Shown here: positions 50,008-59,162 of the stretch, piece after piece
Position numbering within the stretch: position 1 is the stretch's first letter
Layout of the letters: every line of letters begins with the position of its first letter
NCBI GenBank assembly: GCA_963821095.1
Contig: CAWGCJ010000023.1
Location: 1-64,000, forward strand
Reading direction: 5' to 3'
Origin: CAVPHV01 sp963821095
GTDB lineage: Bacteria; Actinomycetota; Acidimicrobiia; Spongiisociales; UBA5794
DNA: 64,000 nucleotides
Made by a program: the position numbers and the translations under genes
The notes under the pieces: generated by a model
Told to the model about the DNA's origin: nothing
Seen by the model: only the letters and a program-made list of their open reading frames with translations
Database searches by the model: none

Positions 50008-50397
50008 GTGGGAGTACGACTCGATCTCATCGGTCTGGTGGTGGCCGACATGCCCCGGGCGTTGGCGTTCTACCGCCGGTTGGGTCTCGACATCCCGCCG
50101 GAAGCTGATGGTGGAGGTCATGTCGAGTGCACCCTTCCCGGCGGGCTGCGGCTGGCTTGGGACACGGTCGAGGTGATCGAGAGTTTCTCCACGTGGCAGC
50201 CACCTCGGGGTGGTCATCGGATCGGTCTGGCTTTCCTATGTGACAGCGCCGCCGAGGTCGATGTTCGGTACGACGAGCTGATGCGGGAGGGCTATCGCAG
50301 CCAGCTGGCGCCGTTTGATGCCTTCTGGGGCCAGCGATACGCCACCGTCCTCGATCCGGACGGCAATCCGGTGGACCTGTTTGCACCGCTCACCTAG
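50008..50397 (+). CDS. VOC-family (glyoxalase/dioxygenase fold) protein
   Basis: 129 residues forming two beta-alpha-beta-beta-beta modules: LDLIGLVVADMPRALAFYRRLGL, HVECTLPGGLRLAWDT, HRIGLAFLCDSAAEVDVRYDEL and WGQRYATVLDPDGNPVDLFAP. Metal-ligand positions are only partly kept (a His in GGGHVECTL and in GGHRIGLAF), as in antibiotic-binding or unassigned VOC proteins. GTG 50008 is preceded by AAGGAGGGAAG. Substrate unknown. Confidence 0.85.
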   Translation: MGVRLDLIGLVVADMPRALAFYRRLGLDIPPEADGGGHVECTLPGGLRLAWDTVEVIESFSTWQPPRGGHRIGLAFLCDSAAEVDVRYDELMREGYRSQLAPFDAFWGQRYATVLDPDGNPVDLFAPLT

Positions 50398-51197
50398 CGG
50401 GGCGAGCCAAGACGCTGCCGGACGGCTTCGTAGAGCATCACCGCAGCGGCGACCGAGGCGTTGAGACTGTCGGAGCTGCCTGCCATTGGGATCGCCACGG
50501 TGGTGCCGGGGGAGCGAAACGCCGCGGTGAGTCCCGTGTCCTCAGAGCCGACGACGACGGCGGTGGGGACCGCCAGGTCGGCGTCCCACAGACTGCGGTG
50601 GGCGTCGGGTGAGGCGGCGACCATCTGCAGGCCGTGGTGCACCAACCAGTCGAGTGTTGCCGAGGTCGATGCCGTTGCGATCGGGACGACGAAGACCGCT
50701 CCCTGTGAGGCCCGGATCACGTTGGGATTCCATAGGTCGGCTCCGTCAGGGGCAACGACGACGGCTTCGACTCCGGCACCGTCTGCGGTGCGCAACATGG
50801 CTCCGACGTTTCCCGGTTTCTCGACCGCTTCGATCACCAGGACCAACGGGTTCGGACTAAGGGCAAGTGCCGCGAGCGGCCGCGGTGGGATGGGCGCGGC
50901 GCCGAGCAATCCGTCGGGATGGCGTCGCATCGAGATCCGGGCAAAGGCGTCGGCACCCATCTCGACCAAGTCGACACCTGATGCCGCCAGGGTGGCGGCG
51001 ATGGCACGGTCGTCATCGTTGGCGAGGTCGGGAGCGATGACCACCTGATCGATCGCAATGTCTGCGGCTGCGGCTCTTCCCAATTCGCGGCCACCCTCGA
51101 TGAGGAAGCGGTTGGCCGCAGTCCGACCCCGCCGCTCCTTGAGGCGTGCCAGTGACTTGACTAGCGGGTTGGCCGTGCTGGTGATCTGATCCGGCAC
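50394..51197 (-). CDS. TrmH/SpoU-family RNA 2'-O-methyltransferase
   Basis: 267 residues: an N-terminal substrate-binding domain (ITSTANPLVKSLARLKERRGRTAANRFLIEGGRE) and the SPOUT methyltransferase domain with its knot motifs NPLVLVIEAVEKPGNVGAMLRTADGAGVEAV, VVGSEDTGL and IPMAGSSDSLNASVAAAVMLYE. It methylates ribose in rRNA or tRNA with SAM. GTG 51197 lies two bases after the TPM-domain gene stops. The target nucleotide cannot be told. Confidence 0.92.
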   Translation of the reverse strand: MPDQITSTANPLVKSLARLKERRGRTAANRFLIEGGRELGRAAAADIAIDQVVIAPDLANDDDRAIAATLAASGVDLVEMGADAFARISMRRHPDGLLGAAPIPPRPLAALALSPNPLVLVIEAVEKPGNVGAMLRTADGAGVEAVVVAPDGADLWNPNVIRASQGAVFVVPIATASTSATLDWLVHHGLQMVAASPDAHRSLWDADLAVPTAVVVGSEDTGLTAAFRSPGTTVAIPMAGSSDSLNASVAAAVMLYEAVRQRLGSPR

Positions 51198-51199
51198 CG

Positions 51200-53527
51200 C
51201 TACCAGCCGCCTCCGCCGCCGCCCGAGAAGCCGCCACCGCCGCCGAAGCCACCAAAGCCACCGCCGCCGCCCCAGGAGCCACCTCCCCACGAAGAGCTGC
51301 CTCCGCCGCCGCCGGAGAAGCCGCCACCGCCGCCCCAACCGCCAAATCCGCCGGCGCCGGACCACCATGAGCCGCGGTCCTGTGACCACGACTGGTCGCG
51401 GTAGATCGGCTCCCACCCGTAGCTGCCGTGGTGGCCCTTGGTGATGACCCAGTGGTAGAACAGCAACGTGAAGGGGTCGAAGTTGTACAGGCCGCGGGGG
51501 ATGGGTTGGCCGGTCCACGTGTCGGTTTGGTCCCGGGTGCCCTCGTGGGCGAGTTCCGGCGCAAAGCGGTCGGCGTCGTCGATGGTGCTGCGCGCCAGAG
51601 CCTGGCGCTGAGCGGCGTATGAGAGGGCGAACACCCGCGGGCCACGCGGGTCGGAGGCGCCGAAGGCAGCCGCCACGTCGGCGTAGCTGCCTTGCAGGCC
51701 CATTGCGGAGAGGGCTTCTCTGGCCTCGAGCCAACGGCGAATGGCCTGGGCCGGTTCGAGGGAGATTGCGAGGATGCCGGCGACGGTCTTGCTGGAGTCT
51801 CCAGCAAGACCGTGCTCGGCGAGCTGATCGCGCAGGATGGCGTAGACCTCGGGCCCGTCGTCACGACGACGCAGCAAAGCGGTTGTGATGGCGATGGGGA
51901 GTCCAAGCCGGTCGGCTTCGCGACGGACCCGTTCGATCTCGCCCGGTTCCTGGAGGCCGGCGAGGGCGTACTCGACCGACTCGTCGGGCTCGGAGCCCCG
52001 GCCGCGATTGTGGCGATAGGCGTCGAGGAACTCGCCGACGTCGGCTTCGTCGTTGTTCATCAGCAGCAGGGCCGCCACGGCGGGGATGTCGAGACCATCG
52101 CGAGCCAGGACGTCTCCCGTCGACGTCAACTCCTGACGGACTCGTTCGTAGTCCTCGTATGAGGTGTCCACGCTGGTCTCGAGGTCCGCCAGCGCCGCAG
52201 CGACGGCGGGACGGGTCGTGCTGCTCGGCAGCTTGCCGTAGAGAACTTCGAGGCGGTCGGTCTTGTCCTTGGCTCTGGCGTACACCGACTCCATTTCGCT
52301 GAGCGACGCCGACAGAGAGGCTTCGTGATTGAGTGCGGCGGCTGATTGCATGAAACGTTCGCCTGCATCTGACGGCGTCATCCAGCCCAGCGGAGTGGCG
52401 ACTAGATGCGCTGCGATGGTCTCGGCCGTTCGGCGGCGGGCGGCGGCAACGCGGTGGGGCCGCAGTGCGGTGATCACCCGGTCGAGTTCGTTGCGCTTGA
52501 TGTCGAAGACTTCAGGCTGCTTCCAATCGACGGCAAGGGCGTCGTGGGTCGTCTGCTGAAGCGCCCCTTCGAGGAGTGCCCGTTCGCCCGAAGCCAGCAG
52601 TTCGAACGGCTCGGCGGTGTCGAGCAATAGCCGGTCGCGATCGATGACGACGACGAGGCCTTCGGCCCACACGGCTTCCAGATCAGGCATGTCGCCGGGA
52701 TCACGACCCTCTGCCACGGCTCGCAACGAGCGGACGGCATCGCCGGTTGTCGACGGCGGGGCTTCGGCGGCAAACGGCACCTCGAAGTCGGTGAGGAGGG
52801 CCAATTCGTGTCCCGCCGGCTCTAGCTTTTCGAGGTCGCTGTCGATGAGGGCTTCGCGGCGCTTGGTCTCGCGCCGATCGCGCTTGCGGGCGTTCTGACG
52901 TATCGCCAGACCACCGCCGATGGCCGCGGCGCCGACCAGGCCGGCGAGTACGAGCCATCCGGAGCCGCGGTCGTCGTCGGGTTCTGCGGCGATGGGAGCC
53001 GACCCCGAGTCGCCGGCATCGCCGTGGAACGCAGCGAGCGCCTGCTCGAGGCTGCCGACAATGGCAAGGGCGCCACCCTCGAAGTCGCCGGCGCCAAAGA
53101 AGCTGTTGCCGGCACCGGCGACCGTCCGTTCGGGGATGGACACGCCGGGGCCGGTCACGACGAAGGTCTCCTCGGCTTCGAGGTCGACGAGGACCACGAT
53201 TCCGTCGTCGCGTGCCGCGTCACCAACGCCCCAGGCGTTGCCAAGGTTGGCGGCGAATTCCAGAGGGTCCTGACCGCGGCTGTCGGTCACGATGACCAGC
53301 GCGATGTCGTTGCCGTAGCGGCCCACCAGGCGGTCGATGGCGTCCTCGACACGTTGCGGATCGGCCGCAACACCCGGCTCGTCGGTGAACCATCCGACGC
53401 ACACGACACCCTCGTAGACGCCGCACTCGACGGGCCCGGTGGGTTCCTGTGCCGAAGCGAGTCCGGGCGCGAGCACAAAGGTCGCAAGGATGAAAAGGAC
53501 GGCTGCGGAGGTGGTGCTGCGTCTCAT
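51200..53527 (-). CDS. Secreted/membrane TPM-domain protein with Gly-rich tail
   Basis: 775 residues: signal peptide (FILATFVLAPGLASAQ), an extracytoplasmic TPM (TLP18.3/Psb32) domain (about 25-160, DAIDRLVGRYGNDIALVIVTDSRGQDPLEFAANLGNAWGVG and DDGIVVLVDLEAEETFVVTG), a membrane helix (about 190-210, WLVLAGLVGAAAIGGG), a long helical cytoplasmic part and a Gly/Ser/Trp-rich tail of about 75 residues (GGFGGWGGGGGFSGG). The Gly-rich end is typical of TPM proteins, but the 500-residue helical region is unusually long. TPM proteins act in envelope or membrane-protein quality control. ATG 53527 directly starts the signal. Confidence 0.82.
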   Translation of the reverse strand: MRRSTTSAAVLFILATFVLAPGLASAQEPTGPVECGVYEGVVCVGWFTDEPGVAADPQRVEDAIDRLVGRYGNDIALVIVTDSRGQDPLEFAANLGNAWGVGDAARDDGIVVLVDLEAEETFVVTGPGVSIPERTVAGAGNSFFGAGDFEGGALAIVGSLEQALAAFHGDAGDSGSAPIAAEPDDDRGSGWLVLAGLVGAAAIGGGLAIRQNARKRDRRETKRREALIDSDLEKLEPAGHELALLTDFEVPFAAEAPPSTTGDAVRSLRAVAEGRDPGDMPDLEAVWAEGLVVVIDRDRLLLDTAEPFELLASGERALLEGALQQTTHDALAVDWKQPEVFDIKRNELDRVITALRPHRVAAARRRTAETIAAHLVATPLGWMTPSDAGERFMQSAAALNHEASLSASLSEMESVYARAKDKTDRLEVLYGKLPSSTTRPAVAAALADLETSVDTSYEDYERVRQELTSTGDVLARDGLDIPAVAALLLMNNDEADVGEFLDAYRHNRGRGSEPDESVEYALAGLQEPGEIERVRREADRLGLPIAITTALLRRRDDGPEVYAILRDQLAEHGLAGDSSKTVAGILAISLEPAQAIRRWLEAREALSAMGLQGSYADVAAAFGASDPRGPRVFALSYAAQRQALARSTIDDADRFAPELAHEGTRDQTDTWTGQPIPRGLYNFDPFTLLFYHWVITKGHHGSYGWEPIYRDQSWSQDRGSWWSGAGGFGGWGGGGGFSGGGGGSSSWGGGSWGGGGGFGGFGGGGGFSGGGGGGW

Positions 53528-53562
53528 GTTGGAAACGCTAGCCGAGCAGGGGTCGGCTGGGG

Positions 53563-54345
53563 TCAGCCGCCGGAGCGAGCGGATGTCGACGCCGGCACCG
53601 GGTTGAAGTCTGGATCGACTTGGAAGAGGGTGCACAACGCGTCGCGGCTGCCTTCGGCCCACGATTCCTGTTCGGGAATGAACGTCGTGTAGTCCCACAT
53701 GAACACTTCGTCGTCGAGGGAGATCCCGGTGTAATCCAGGAACGCCTCGAAACAGGCGTCATCCGCCTCTTGGAACAAGTCGAAACTGCCTGGCCACGCC
53801 CCATCGTTGCCGACCAGAATGACAGAAGCGAACATCTCGTAATCGTGCGAGGTGTTGCAGTCCACCGTGTCGACCTCGCTGATCGCCTCAGATCCGGGAT
53901 CATCGAAGCAGTCGCCGGCGGTGAGATCCTCAACCGCCGTGCTGCGGTTGAGATACGAGATACCCAAGATGGCGAGGAATACGCCACCGACGATCCATCC
54001 CCGTTTGGCCCACAGCTGCGATCCCAGGCCGGGTTGAGTGGTGGCGACCGGCCCGTCCTCAGGGTTGAGGGGCGGAGCGTCGGAGCCCGGGAGAGGAGCC
54101 TGTCGGCTGCGTGCGGCGGCCGGCTGGAAATCTGCCGGGATCAGAGGCTCGTCGCCGGTAGGAGCCGGTGTTTCGGCTGTCGGCCCTTCGGGCTTCGGTG
54201 GCTGCTGAGCTGGAGTTTCGGCCGTGGGAGGGGCAGATACCGGCGCCGCGGGGTCGTCCGGAGGCGAGGGGCGGGCCAACTCGTCCCGCGCTTGGCGAAG
54301 GAGCTCCTCGCTCGAGAGCGGCTCTTCATTGCTGCGGTCGGTCAT
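53563..54345 (-). CDS. Single-pass membrane protein with extracytoplasmic Cys-containing domain (septum formation-like)
   Basis: 260 residues: a Pro/Ala/Glu-rich cytoplasmic region (about 1-115), one membrane helix (GWIVGGVFLAILGISYL) and an extracellular domain with four cysteines (DLTAGDCFDD, TVDCNTSHDYEMFA, DDACFEAF, RDALCTLFQ). The D-C-F and C-x-x-x-HxxE-x-F/Y pattern is that of septum-formation-like domains in actinobacteria. The cysteines probably form two disulfides. Role at the division site is inferred from family only. Confidence 0.7.
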   Translation of the reverse strand: MTDRSNEEPLSSEELLRQARDELARPSPPDDPAAPVSAPPTAETPAQQPPKPEGPTAETPAPTGDEPLIPADFQPAAARSRQAPLPGSDAPPLNPEDGPVATTQPGLGSQLWAKRGWIVGGVFLAILGISYLNRSTAVEDLTAGDCFDDPGSEAISEVDTVDCNTSHDYEMFASVILVGNDGAWPGSFDLFQEADDACFEAFLDYTGISLDDEVFMWDYTTFIPEQESWAEGSRDALCTLFQVDPDFNPVPASTSARSGG

Positions 54346-54443
54346 CGTTTCCTCGGGGTTGCTTGGCCCGGTCTGTCATGCATCGGCGCCGACTAGCGGA
54401 GACCTGAGCGTGATGCGTGGGCAGCACCGTACCGCAAAACCAG

Positions 54444-54469
54444 CGGGGCGCCCCGGATGAGGCGCCCCG
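54444..54469 (-). terminator. Terminator after the osmoprotectant operon
   Basis: CGGGGCGCC (54444-54452) pairs with GGCGCCCCG (54461-54469). On the minus strand the hairpin is followed by CTGGTTTTGC, a short T-run. It lies 25 bases past the substrate-binding protein gene. Confidence 0.7.
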
Positions 54470-54493
54470 CCGTAGTCTGCGTTTCTGGTTGGA

Positions 54494-55501
54494 TCAGCCG
54501 AGGAATCCGTTCTCCTGCAGCCACACCGTGGCCACATCTTCAGGATCCTCCGCGTCGATTTCGACGAAGCCGTTGAGCGCAATCAGCGCTTCGGTCGTGA
54601 TCTTCGCCGAGATGGCGTTCAGCAGATCGGAGACACCCGCTCCGTAGGCGTCGAGCACCTCGTTGCGGATGACCGGCACGATATTCTCGGCCCGGATCAA
54701 CCCCATGTCATCCTCGAGCGCCACAAATCCCTCAACGGCAATTACCGGCTGCGTCGAGAAGAGAAGTGCGACATCGATTTCGCCGCTCTTGAGAGCAGCA
54801 ATTCGTGCTGCGCCCTCCTGCAGGCTCTCGAAGCCAAGTTGGGTGATGCCGTAGGTGTCGACCAAACCGAGGTAGCACGTGTCGCGCTCCTCGCACTCGG
54901 GCGGTCCGCCGAGTGTGACCGGGTCGAGACCCTTGAGATCACTCACTGTGGACAAATCGTTGGCGGCGGCGGCATCGCCGGTGACCACGAAGACGTTCTT
55001 GTCTTCGCCCGGCGAGTAGTCGAGCACGGTGACGTCGTAGGCGGCGAAAGCGTCGGCCAGTGCTGCTGCCACCGAATCGGAGTCCGAGTCCGAGTCGACA
55101 CCGAAGCCGACGCCGAGGGCGGAGCCCAGGTATTCAGGCAGGAGATCAAGTTCACCGTTCTCGAGGGAGGGGAAGATCAATTCCCGCGAACCCAGATTGA
55201 GCTTCTTGTCGACCGGATATCCGGCATTCTCGAGCGCCTGGGCGTAGATCTCGGCCAGGATGGCGCTTTCCGGGAAGTTGAACGACGCCACGGTGATCGT
55301 GGGGCCATCCGTAGCCTCGGCAGTGGTCGTCGTTTCGTTGGCTGCGGTCGTGGTTGTCTCGGTTGCTGCGGTTGTGGTGGTCCCGTCGGCTGCGGTGGTA
55401 GTCGTGTCCCCACCCGAATCATCGTCGCCACACGCTGCAGCCAGCAGCGCAAAGGCAACGAGAATCGCCCCGAGAACTCGAATGCGGTGGTTTACCCGCA
55501 T
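54494..55501 (-). CDS. Osmoprotectant (glycine betaine/choline) ABC transporter substrate-binding lipoprotein
   Basis: 335 residues with a lipoprotein signal (ILVAFALLAAACGDD), a Thr/Ala-rich linker and an OpuAC/ProX-type domain (ITVASFNFPESAILAEIYAQALENAGYPVDKKLNLGSRE, then DLLPEYLGSALG). The aromatic cage that binds betaines is not fully identifiable by eye. ATG 55501 has GAGGAG at a proper distance. It is downstream of the two permeases and ATPase but separated by a hairpin with a T-run, so it may be expressed from its own level or promoter. Confidence 0.9.
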   Translation of the reverse strand: MRVNHRIRVLGAILVAFALLAAACGDDDSGGDTTTTAADGTTTTAATETTTTAANETTTTAEATDGPTITVASFNFPESAILAEIYAQALENAGYPVDKKLNLGSRELIFPSLENGELDLLPEYLGSALGVGFGVDSDSDSDSVAAALADAFAAYDVTVLDYSPGEDKNVFVVTGDAAAANDLSTVSDLKGLDPVTLGGPPECEERDTCYLGLVDTYGITQLGFESLQEGAARIAALKSGEIDVALLFSTQPVIAVEGFVALEDDMGLIRAENIVPVIRNEVLDAYGAGVSDLLNAISAKITTEALIALNGFVEIDAEDPEDVATVWLQENGFLG

Positions 55502-55524
55502 GGGTTACTCCTCTGTTCGATAGC

Positions 55525-55546
55525 AAAAAGGCCGGACTGGCCGGCC
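55525..55546 (-). terminator. Intercistronic terminator/attenuator before the substrate-binding gene
   Basis: On the minus strand GGCCGG-CCAGT-CCGGCC is followed by TTTTTGC, an intrinsic-terminator shape. It ends only 24 bases before ATG 55501 and would cut the transcript between the permeases and the substrate-binding protein. Confidence 0.6.
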
Positions 55547-55635
55547 GCCCCAGACGGTAACCGACTGGGAGCACTAGCCCGAACGCTGGCCCCAGTGACG
55601 GTATTCCGACGTTTGCCCACCGGCCTGGTCGGCAG

Positions 55636-56358
55636 CTAAGCCGCGGCGCCGGTCGGAGTCGCCTCGCGAGTGAGGTGCTGGACCCCCCGGGGCAGTACGA
55701 GGCGTTCGAGCAGCGTGAAGGCGCCCTCCGCGGCGAGCGTCAGGATTCCGAGCAGTATGGCGCCGGCAAACACCTCGGCGTGGCCGCCCGGGCCGCGGGC
55801 GAACCCGTCGACGATGTAGCGGCCCAACCCACCTCCGCTCGAAATGATGGCTCCGATGGTCACTGTGGCGATGACCTGGACGAGAGCGATCCGGATCCCG
55901 GCCAAGAGAACATTGGCGCCAATCGGCATCTCGACGTCGACGAGTACCTCGCGTTCGGAGAGACCCATGCCGCGGGCGGCCTCGGTCATTGCGGGGTCGA
56001 CGCCGGCGATGGCGGTGTATGCGTTGGTGAAGATGGGCGGAATGGCCAGAGCGACGAGAGCAACCACGACTGGCCAGAAGCGGAGGCTGACGCCGCGGCG
56101 CACAAAGAACAGGCCGGCAATGATGATGACCCCAAATGATGGAACGGCTCGGCCGATGTTGACGAGGGCGTTGGCGAAGAATGCTCCTTTGCGCTTGTGG
56201 GCGAGATATAGGGCCGGGGGAATGGCAACGACCACGGCGATGACCATGGGGACGATGGTCAGCCAGATGTGTTCGAGCACTCGGGCCGGAATCCCGTTGG
56301 TGCCGGTCCAATTGGCCGGGTCGGCGAACCACGCAAACGTTTCGGACAAGATCTCCAT
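55636..56358 (-). CDS. Osmoprotectant ABC transporter permease (second)
   Basis: 240 residues with about six membrane helices and the EAA-type loop VDPAMTEAARGMGLSEREVLVDVEMPIG that contacts the ATPase. IPPALYLAHKRKG and GRAVPSFGVIIIAGLF resemble OpuAB/ProW family permeases. ATG 56358 overlaps the upstream permease stop (TGATG). With its paralogue it forms the heterodimeric channel of the betaine-type importer. Confidence 0.9.
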   Translation of the reverse strand: MEILSETFAWFADPANWTGTNGIPARVLEHIWLTIVPMVIAVVVAIPPALYLAHKRKGAFFANALVNIGRAVPSFGVIIIAGLFFVRRGVSLRFWPVVVALVALAIPPIFTNAYTAIAGVDPAMTEAARGMGLSEREVLVDVEMPIGANVLLAGIRIALVQVIATVTIGAIISSGGGLGRYIVDGFARGPGGHAEVFAGAILLGILTLAAEGAFTLLERLVLPRGVQHLTREATPTGAAA

Positions 56359-57041
56359 CAGGTGCCTCCCGTCCGGTTGGCCCATGGGGTGAGGGCGTGC
56401 TGCACGCCCAGCAGGATCAGGTCGAGTGCTGCAGCCAGCACGACCGAGAGGACGGTGCCGACGATGATCTCAGTCGGGAAGATGATGGAGCGTCTGAAGC
56501 CGTCGAGGATGAACGCTCCCAGTCCACCAAGGCCGAGCAACGAAGTGACGGTGACCAGGCCGACGATCGTGACGGTGGCGATGCGCACCCCGGCCATGAT
56601 GACGGGCAACGCCAGAGGGAGTTCGATCTTGAAGAACAGCCTGCGACGTTGGTAGCCCATTCCGATGGCAGCTTCCTTGATGTCGGCGGGGACCTCTCGG
56701 ATTCCGGTCACGATGTTGCGCACCAGGATCAGAATGGTGTAGGTGACCAGAGCGATCAGCGCCGTGGTGTTTGTGAGACCCGTGAACGGGACCAGGAAGG
56801 CAAACAGCGCCAGGCTCGGGATGGTGTAAAGCAGGCCGCTGGCTCCGATGATCGTCGGGTAGGTCGCCGGACGGCGCAACGCGATGACGGCGAGGACCAG
56901 GGAGATGATGATCCCGATCCCAACTGCCATGCCGGTGAGGTAGAGGTGCTGGGCGGTGGCGTCCCAGATGTCGTCGAGGTGGCTCCAGATCCAGTCCCAC
57001 TCGACCAGCGGCTTGTCGGCCTGCGCGAAGACGGCTGTCAC
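56358..57041 (-). CDS. Osmoprotectant ABC transporter permease (first)
   Basis: 227 residues, about five or six membrane helices, with the ATPase-contact loop REVPADIKEAAIGMGYQRRRLFFKIELPLALP and TIPSLALFAFLVPFTG, as in OpuA/ProW-type permeases. GTG 57041 overlaps the ATPase stop by GTGA. It pairs with the permease directly downstream. Confidence 0.9.
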   Translation of the reverse strand: MTAVFAQADKPLVEWDWIWSHLDDIWDATAQHLYLTGMAVGIGIIISLVLAVIALRRPATYPTIIGASGLLYTIPSLALFAFLVPFTGLTNTTALIALVTYTILILVRNIVTGIREVPADIKEAAIGMGYQRRRLFFKIELPLALPVIMAGVRIATVTIVGLVTVTSLLGLGGLGAFILDGFRRSIIFPTEIIVGTVLSVVLAAALDLILLGVQHALTPWANRTGGT

Positions 57042-58141
57042 TGGACGATCTCCCGGCTGATTTCCTCCGCGCTGAGCATTCCGAGGAACCGGTCACCTTC
57101 GAAGACGGCCGCTATCTGGGTGCGGCTGCTGACGACGGCATCGAGTGCCTCCTTGAGGGAGTCGCTGCACTGCAGGGTGGTCTGGAAGGGGAGGAGGTCG
57201 ACATCGCCCAGGATGGCGACGTTGGTGAGCTCCTCTTCTGGCGCCCAACCCTGGAGGTCTTCGCCGACACCAACCGCAATCCAATCGATCCCGTATTCCT
57301 CCATCACCCGGTTGGCTTGCGCCGGGGTCGCCGTCGGGGGCAGAACCGGCCCGGGTTCGAGCGCAACCGTCGAGATGGGGATCAGCCCGAGACGCTTCAG
57401 GCCGCGGTCGGAGCCGAGGAAGTCGGCGACGAACTGGTTGGCGGGGTCACGCAGCACGTCGGCCGGTGGGGCGTACTGCTCGAGGATCCCGCCGACATTG
57501 AGGATGGCGATGCGGTCGCCAAGCTTGATGGCCTCATCGATGTCGTGGGTGACCATCACGATGGTCTTCTTGAGTTCGGCCTGGAGTTCGAGGAACTGAT
57601 CTTGCAGCTTGGCGCGGATGATCGGGTCGACGGCGCCGAACGGTTCGTCCATCAGCATCACCGGCGGGTCGGCGGCCAGGGCGCGGGCTACGCCCACCCG
57701 TTGGCGTTGACCCCCGGACAATTCGCCCGGGTAGCGGTCCCGCATGGCGGGGTCGAGATGGACGGTGTCGATCAACTCGTCGACCCGAGCCGAGATCGTG
57801 GCCTTGTCCCAACCCAGCAGGCTGGGCACCGTTGCGATGTTCTGGGCGATCGTGCGATGGGGGAACAGCCCAATCTGTTGGATCACGTAGCCGATGCGGC
57901 GGCGCAACTCGTGGGCTTCGAGGTCGAGGATGTTGAGGCCCCCGATGACGATGTCGCCCCCGGTCGGCTCGATCAGTCGGTTGATCATCTTGAGCGTTGT
58001 CGTCTTGCCGCAGCCCGACGGGCCGACCAACACCGCGATCTCGCCCTCGGGAACGTCGAGCGTCAGCGCGTCGACGGCGGGCTCGGTGGTCCCTGGATAG
58101 GTTTTGGTCACCGCCTCGAGGCGGATCATCGGTTCGGGCAC
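57038..58141 (-). CDS. Osmoprotectant ABC transporter ATPase with CBS domain
   Basis: 367 residues. Walker A is VLVGPSGCGKTTTLKMI, the signature LSGGQRQRVGVARAL, Walker B VMLMDEPFGAVDP, the switch His in VMVTHDIDEA. After residue 260 a CBS pair follows (NRVMEEYGIDWIAVG, DSLKEALDAVVSSRTQIAAVFEGDRFLGML), the ionic-strength or c-di-AMP sensor region of OpuA/ProV proteins. GTG 58141 has GGAG at five bases; ATG 58129 lacks one. It drives uptake of betaine-like solutes. Confidence 0.92.
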   Translation of the reverse strand: MPEPMIRLEAVTKTYPGTTEPAVDALTLDVPEGEIAVLVGPSGCGKTTTLKMINRLIEPTGGDIVIGGLNILDLEAHELRRRIGYVIQQIGLFPHRTIAQNIATVPSLLGWDKATISARVDELIDTVHLDPAMRDRYPGELSGGQRQRVGVARALAADPPVMLMDEPFGAVDPIIRAKLQDQFLELQAELKKTIVMVTHDIDEAIKLGDRIAILNVGGILEQYAPPADVLRDPANQFVADFLGSDRGLKRLGLIPISTVALEPGPVLPPTATPAQANRVMEEYGIDWIAVGVGEDLQGWAPEEELTNVAILGDVDLLPFQTTLQCSDSLKEALDAVVSSRTQIAAVFEGDRFLGMLSAEEISREIVQ

Positions 58142-58227
58142 GTCTGCTCCCGTCGCTTGCCGGCACGCCGACTGACACCATAGATGCGGCCGGTGTTCCG
58201 ACCCGCGACGTCGGGTAGGTTCGTGGC

Positions 58228-59123
58228 ATGCCGACCCGCTTGATTCCGCTGCCAGAGCCGTTTGATCTGCGGCGCACCATGATTGCGTTGGGGACCCCCG
58301 CCCTCGAGTGGGTGCCGACCACGGCGACTGAGGCATGGCGGGCGACGGTGACACCTGCCGGTCCCGGCCACCGTGCAGTTGCGACGTCGCCTCCGGTTCG
58401 GTTGAGGCGGAAGCATGGGGTCCCGGCACCGATTGGCTGCTGGCCCGCATCCCAGAACTCATCGGCGTCGATGACGATCTCCCGACGTTTCATCCTCCTC
58501 CCGGTGTGGTGCGGGACCTGCACCGGCGTGCCGGCGGGTTGCGCCTCGGCAGTACCGGGCGGGTGTTCGAGGCCCTCATGCCGACGGTGCTGGCACAGCT
58601 GGTGGTCGGGGTCGAGTCGAAGCGATCCTATCGACGCATCGTCGCCGCCTACGGGGAGCCGGCGCCGGGACCCCGAGATTTGAGGGTGCCGCCGACTCCC
58701 GAGGCGATCGCACGGCTCGACTACTCGGAGCTGCACCGGTTACGGGGTCGAGCGGAAACGGGCCTCGATCCTGATCGAGGTCGCCCGGCGGGCCGGGCGG
58801 CTCGAGGAGGCGGTCGATCTACCCCGTGATGAGGCGTATCGGCGGTTACAGGCGGTGCGTGGCGTTGGCCCGTGGACTGCGGCGTATGCCATGGGGATCG
58901 CCTGGGGGGATCACGATGCCGTCCCGGTTGGCGACTACAACCTGCCCAATCTGGTGTCGTGGGCTCTTGCCGGAGAACCCCGCGGCGACGACGAGCGGAT
59001 GCTGGAGCTCCTCGAGCCCTATCGGGGCCACCGCCGCCGGGTGCTCTGCTCCTCAAGGATTCGCCCATCAAAGAGCCCAGATACGGCCCCAGAGTCGCCC
59101 TGCGGGACATCGAATCGAGCTAG
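58228..59123 (+). CDS. DNA-3-methyladenine glycosylase (AlkA-like, HhH-GPD), frame-disrupted
   Basis: Starting at ATG 58228 the sequence encodes RLIPLPEPFDLRRTMIALG, then in the next frame SGSVEAEAWGPGTDWLLARIPELIG and ALMPTVLAQLVVGVESKRSYRRIVAAYG, then VERKRASILIEVARRAGRLEE and the helix-hairpin-helix with catalytic Asp, LQAVRGVGPWTAAYAMGIAWGDHDAVPVGDYNLPNLV, and a last frame ending KDSPIKEPRYGPRVALRDIES at TAG near 59121. At least three single-base frame changes separate these, near 58370, 58745 and 59030. The protein is otherwise complete at about 295 residues. It removes alkylated bases. Either error-laden or newly inactive. Confidence 0.7.
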
Positions 59124-59162
59124 CGAACGGGTCCCCGGCCAGGGTTGCATGCGAACCCGCCT

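Noticed and set aside
51428..52162. Plus-strand open frames opposite the TPM gene
   Set aside because: They lie fully within a continuous 775-codon minus-strand gene and show no family pattern.
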